Shown: positions 5,893 through 6,831 of the stretch, one piece after another
Layout of the letters: the number at the start of each line of letters is the position of its first letter
How positions within the stretch are numbered: position 1 is the stretch's first letter
NCBI GenBank assembly: GCA_016781225.1
Contig: JADDQT010000108.1
Location: 1-6,831, forward strand
DNA from: Actinomycetota bacterium
GTDB lineage: Bacteria > Actinomycetota > Acidimicrobiia > Acidimicrobiales > GCA-2861595
Direction: 5' to 3'
Length of the DNA: 6,831 bases
The notes under the pieces: generated by a model
The model's database searches: none
The model's input: the letters and a program-made list of their open reading frames with translations, nothing else
Told to the model about the DNA's origin: nothing
Program-made: the position numbers and the translations under genes

Positions 5893-6648
5893 GAGGGCGG
5901 CCGAGAAGGCATCTGCCACGGCCCGGTGCCCGAGCGTGCTCGGATGGAAGCCGTCACCGGCGACGAGGGCCTCGAACTCTCCGGCGTCGGCGGCCCGGAG
6001 TGATGCGCCGTGGAGGTCGACCACCACCGCTCCCTCGGCCCTGGCCACCCGCTCGATGGCCGCGTTGTAGGCCTCGACGGCGCCAGCGATCACCTCGGGC
6101 GGCAGCGAGGCAACCAGGGCGCAGAAGCCCGTAGGGCTGCGCCGGCACGCCTGGTACGAGGGCAGTAGCTGCACCGGCGGGGTGTTGGCCACCAGCACCT
6201 TGGTGGACCCTTCCCTGCGCAGGGCGCGCACGAGCTGGCCCAGCTGGGCCTCGTACCTGTCGGCGGGCACTCCCGACGTCAGGTCGTTGACGTTGAGCCA
6301 GACGGTGGCGAGCGTCGGCCGGAGCGACAATGCCCGTGGCAGCTCCTGCTCGAGGGCCTGGGAGACGGTCGCTCCCGAGATGCCGACGTTGGTGAATGCC
6401 GTGCCCTCGGGCAGGCGGGTGCGCCGAAGCACCTCGGGCCACGCCTGCTCGGGCAGGTCGGCCCCGACGCCCACCGTCTCGCTGGCTCCCACGGCTACGT
6501 AGACCTCGGGCGGGGCGGGCGGAGCCTCCCGGCGCTCCGCATCAGTACCGGCGCCCCTGTCGCTCGTGCAGGTCACGAGAAGTGCTGCCACCAGTACCAC
6601 TCCCACGACGCCGGACAGCAACTGCGTGAAGACCTCGGATCGTCGCAT
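5890..6648 (-). CDS. Exported SGNH/GDSL-type hydrolase (probable esterase), possible lipoprotein
   Basis: This is a 252-residue secreted ester hydrolase of the SGNH fold. Residues 1-26 form a signal sequence: MRRSEVF, then a hydrophobic stretch, then LVTC with Cys27. The -1 Thr is unusual for a lipobox, so lipidation is uncertain. The SGNH blocks follow: block I VAVGASETVGVG (nucleophile Ser56, with GAS where GDS is usual), block II NVGISGATV (Gly89 or nearby), block III WLNVND (Asn121, with Asn119 where Gly is commoner), and block V DGFHP (Asp232, His235). The Ser, Asn, Asp and His needed for catalysis are present. Cys168 and Cys176 are close enough for a disulfide outside the membrane. The substrate could be a lipid, an acyl sugar or an acetylated wall polymer. 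The frame is open to the window edge, but ATG at 6648 gives the natural signal peptide; residues before it show no domain and overlap a possible divergent gene. No good ribosome site is seen. The gene is convergent with the fusion gene. Confidence 0.88.
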   Translation of the reverse strand: MRRSEVFTQLLSGVVGVVLVAALLVTCTSDRGAGTDAERREAPPAPPEVYVAVGASETVGVGADLPEQAWPEVLRRTRLPEGTAFTNVGISGATVSQALEQELPRALSLRPTLATVWLNVNDLTSGVPADRYEAQLGQLVRALRREGSTKVLVANTPPVQLLPSYQACRRSPTGFCALVASLPPEVIAGAVEAYNAAIERVARAEGAVVVDLHGASLRAADAGEFEALVAGDGFHPSTLGHRAVADAFSAAL

Positions 6649-6705
6649 GTCGAGTGCCGGATCGTAGGTGCCCCAGCAGGTCACTCGGACGCGCCACCAT
6701 GGCTC
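6649..6705. promoter_or_regulatory. Upstream region of the SGNH gene with a possible -10 box
   Basis: On the minus strand TACGAT (+ strand 6661-6666) fits the loose TAnnnT -10 pattern of actinobacteria. It sits only about a dozen bases before the ATG at 6648, which would give a very short leader and agrees with the missing ribosome site. No matching -35 element was found, so confidence is low. Confidence 0.2.
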
Positions 6706-6831
6706 GTGCGCTACACGCCCCTCGGAAGCGCCTCCTACGGTGTTGAGCCCGGTGCACGCCGGTCGGGGGGCCAGGGCGGGCGCCGCGGCCGGCTCGTCCC
6801 GGTGCTCGGGTTCCTCGTGGCCGCCCTGCAC
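6706..6831 (+). CDS. Possible N-terminus of a divergent membrane or exported protein (cut by window edge)
   Basis: From a GTG at 6706 this frame stays open for 42 codons to the right edge. It reads as a polar, Arg/Gly-rich segment (RRSGGQGGRRGR, about residues 18-29) followed by a hydrophobic run LVPVLGFLVAAL (30-41). That is the charge-then-hydrophobic order of a signal peptide or first membrane helix. There is no ribosome site, the start is not certain, and the opposite strand is also open, so this is a suggestion. A family cannot be named from so short a piece. Confidence 0.3.
   Translation, partial: MRYTPLGSASYGVEPGARRSGGQGGRRGRLVPVLGFLVAALH

Noticed and set aside
6649..6831. N-terminal extension of the SGNH protein to the window edge (61 more residues)
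   Set aside because: The extension has no signal sequence or domain and would bury the clear signal peptide that starts at 6648.
6649..6831. Search for a tRNA or other RNA gene near the right edge
   Set aside because: No cloverleaf arms, T-loop-like sequence or acceptor pairing could be found.

Overview
The window is about 70% G+C by eye, densely coding, and uses GTG and TTG as well as ATG starts. This fits a high-GC actinobacterium. A WhiG/FliA-type sigma factor next to a small secreted LytM-like (M23) protein is an arrangement I recall from actinobacterial genomes near rpsB, and I would guess Acidimicrobiia or a relative. The lineage is an inference and was not tested by any search.

Layout. 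Four genes lie on the minus strand in the first half, in transcription order: a HAD phosphatase (3445-2768), a WhiG/FliA-family sigma factor (2632-1847), a secreted M23-fold protein that has lost most catalytic residues (1741-1169), and an NAD(P)-dependent aldehyde dehydrogenase cut by the left edge (1101-1, TTG start with a strong AGGAGG site). On the plus strand, divergent from the HAD gene, is a large polytopic membrane protein fused to a C-terminal spermidine-synthase-like methyltransferase-fold domain (3541-5853). It converges on a minus-strand exported or lipoprotein-type SGNH hydrolase (6648-5890). A possible divergent gene encoding a membrane or exported protein begins near the right edge (about 6706).

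The non-coding gaps are short but structured. There is a palindrome-containing hairpin between the M23 gene and the aldehyde dehydrogenase (1124-1159). A purine-rich 13-bp tandem repeat lies between the sigma gene and the M23 gene (1771-1823). Two hairpins sit between the HAD and sigma genes (2723-2761). An inverted repeat carries the stop codons of both convergent genes in its arms (5851-5892).

No single pathway ties the genes together. The sigma factor and the LytM-like protein are the pair most likely to be functionally linked, through envelope or cell-cycle regulation. The rest look like independent housekeeping or accessory genes. I see no CRISPR array, RNA gene, insertion sequence or phage signature, and no gene-free stretch longer than 300 bases. 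The most unusual items are the degenerate M23 protein, the membrane/spermidine-synthase fusion and the ordered palindromes in the gaps. I do not see a clearly new multi-gene system.
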